A stretch of DNA of 64,000 bases from Hippasteria phrygiana (Eukaryota; Echinodermata; Asteroidea; Valvatida; Goniasteridae). Position numbers and translations under genes: made by a program. Each line of letters begins with the position of its first letter. The stretch's first letter is position 1. Where the stretch lies: the NCBI GenBank assembly GCA_037893225.1, contig JAZGUH010000001.1:372001-436000 (forward strand), given 5' to 3'. Below are positions 62,618 through 64,000 of this stretch, one piece after another. The notes beneath the pieces were generated by a model, which saw nothing but the letters and a program-made list of their open reading frames with translations, was not told the DNA's origin and did no database searches.

Positions 62618-64000
62618 GACCAGGCCTGTTCACCTGATATTTGTTTCCGTTTTGTTTTTTGGAGGGAGTGGGGAGAGAGGGGCTTACGGTGTGATCCGCC
62701 GCTGCCGCCGCCGTCAGATCCAACCCCTTGGTAACAACTTACTTTCAATGACAGTACTTACAATGTATGTACAGACACTCAATTAATACACACCCATATT
62801 GTACAATGTACATGTACATGTACATGCACGCAGTATTAATATCAATTCAATTAAATAGTAGGCCTATTGATGAATTCTTAACTCAATTCCAAAGTGATAT
62901 TGGGGATTTCTTTTAGAAAATTGATTTTAAAGTAGAATACATGTAAGTGTAGAGGTTATATTGTGAAAATATTGACATCTACTACAAAATGTGCTGGATA
63001 TGACTGGATTGATTAGAATGGATGAGGAGCGCTTACCGAAAAGAAAAGGGAAACAGGAAAAGATGGAGGCCAAGACTGAGAAGGGAAGATTGTGTGAGGA
63101 GGGACACGAGGAAGGTGGAGATGGATGAATGACAGAATGTATACAGCAGAGGATCGGAGACATTGGAGAGAAGTGATACATTAAGTCCATTGTAGAATGC
63201 AGTGTACGCCTAACTCCACCCCTTGTAAAGGGAACATATGGCATGTATTAGAACGGGAGCCCAGGGGGGTCAGCCTAGCTGGAAAGTTAACCAATTTCCA
63301 TGTATATATAGCAATGATCCACATGCATGCCGATGTAAGGAAATGGGACGTCTACCGAGCACACTGTGGTGGGTGTGGTCAGGAGGGCCATGACAAAGGG
63401 CCCCAAAATTGGGCTAGCCTAGCTGGTGAGTTAACCGGATGAAACCTACTGGAAAATGTTCGGCATAGTCCCAGGTATCATGAATGGCCACTGCCAGACA
63501 TTTTCAGTGGTGGAGTGTGCCCGCCAGACGAAAAAAACCTGTACAGGAGGGGGCGTGGCTGTAACCCCCTCCTGTTCCTTTACGCCGATATGTAACTTGA
63601 GAGTAACTTAAGAGTAATTTAAGATCAGACTAATTAACTAAAGAGCGGCGCGAATAGTGCGGAGGGGGCGGGGCCGCCACCCCCTTCCAAGTACATTTTT
63701 CCTTATATCATCGCAATACATTATTTTAATCCTGTCAAATTTTCCTGGCATATTTGCCGATGCCATGTTCAATGTGGTACAGTACATTATACAATGATGT
63801 GTTGCGGCTGGAGCTTAGTTTTTCAAAACGAGGTACAGGCAATAAAAACTTACGAAAACAGATGTTTACATCCATTTCCCTTGTTCTTTATGCTTTGAAA
63901 TACACTTGGACACAAGATAAAACATTCTTACATTATAACACTGGTTATTTTCACCCTTTTGTGGGCGTGGCTTAAATATGTAAAGCAGGGTGCGAATAAG
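62618..64000. other. No gene recognised
   Basis: Contains direct copies of AGCCTAGCTGG...AGTTAACC at 63273 and 63416, and a hairpin ACAGGAGGGGG/CCCCCTCCTGT at about 63541-63578. No coding similarity. Confidence 0.5.

Noticed and set aside
62687..62723. Candidate first FBXL exon on the minus strand (LDLTAAAAADHT before a GTAAGC donor)
   Set aside because: The frame starts from TTG with an in-frame TAA just upstream and no ATG. The alanine run is weak evidence, and the phase match could be chance.

Overview
This is a eukaryotic genomic window, AT-rich and intron-rich, with GT-AG introns and very dense repeats. It carries two recognisable protein-coding genes. The abundant TACATGTACA-type palindromes, short inverted-repeat elements and tRNA-headed repeats resemble marine invertebrate deuterostome genomes. 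An echinoderm such as a sea star is my best guess, but the two proteins alone cannot prove it. No bacterial operons, CRISPR arrays or viral genes are visible.

Gene 1, minus strand, 48980 down to 11385: an F-box/leucine-rich-repeat protein of the FBXL2/FBXL20 type. Thirteen coding exons join with compatible phases into 420 codons plus a stop. Only a short N-terminal exon with the start codon is missing; it lies upstream of 48980 and I could not identify it. The product should be the substrate-recognition subunit of an SCF ubiquitin ligase, and it ends in a CaaX-like CTII tail.

Gene 2, plus strand, 20180-24249: a monocarboxylate transporter-like (SLC16, major facilitator) gene in four exons. 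It is nested antisense inside the 12.7-kb intron of gene 1 (15373-28062). Its large third exon carries a 19-bp tandem duplication (22701-22738) that shifts the frame and creates a premature stop. Removing one copy restores a 457-codon frame.

Everything else is non-coding and repeat-rich. The largest block is a 3.1-kb array of 12/13-bp units (35112-38212) that fills about 81% of one FBXL intron. It is bracketed by a true exon/splice-donor edge and a 42-bp copy of that edge. Other arrays are a 14-bp satellite (18646-19093), (CCAAT)n (52305-52496), (ATTCGC)n (49841-50004), a 15/18-bp minisatellite (50022-50396) and a roughly 150-bp tandem repeat carrying nuclear-receptor half-site motifs (38985-39640).

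Many short non-autonomous DNA elements can be grouped by termini and target-site duplications. They include GTGACCC elements with 4-bp duplications, hAT-like elements with 8-bp duplications, piggyBac-like elements bounded by TTAA, GTAGTGTAC elements with a variable hairpin, large foldbacks, and inverted-repeat elements with a tRNA-like centre. A tRNA-derived SINE of 294 bp is also present. Very long open frames across the satellites are artefacts of repeat periodicity, not genes.
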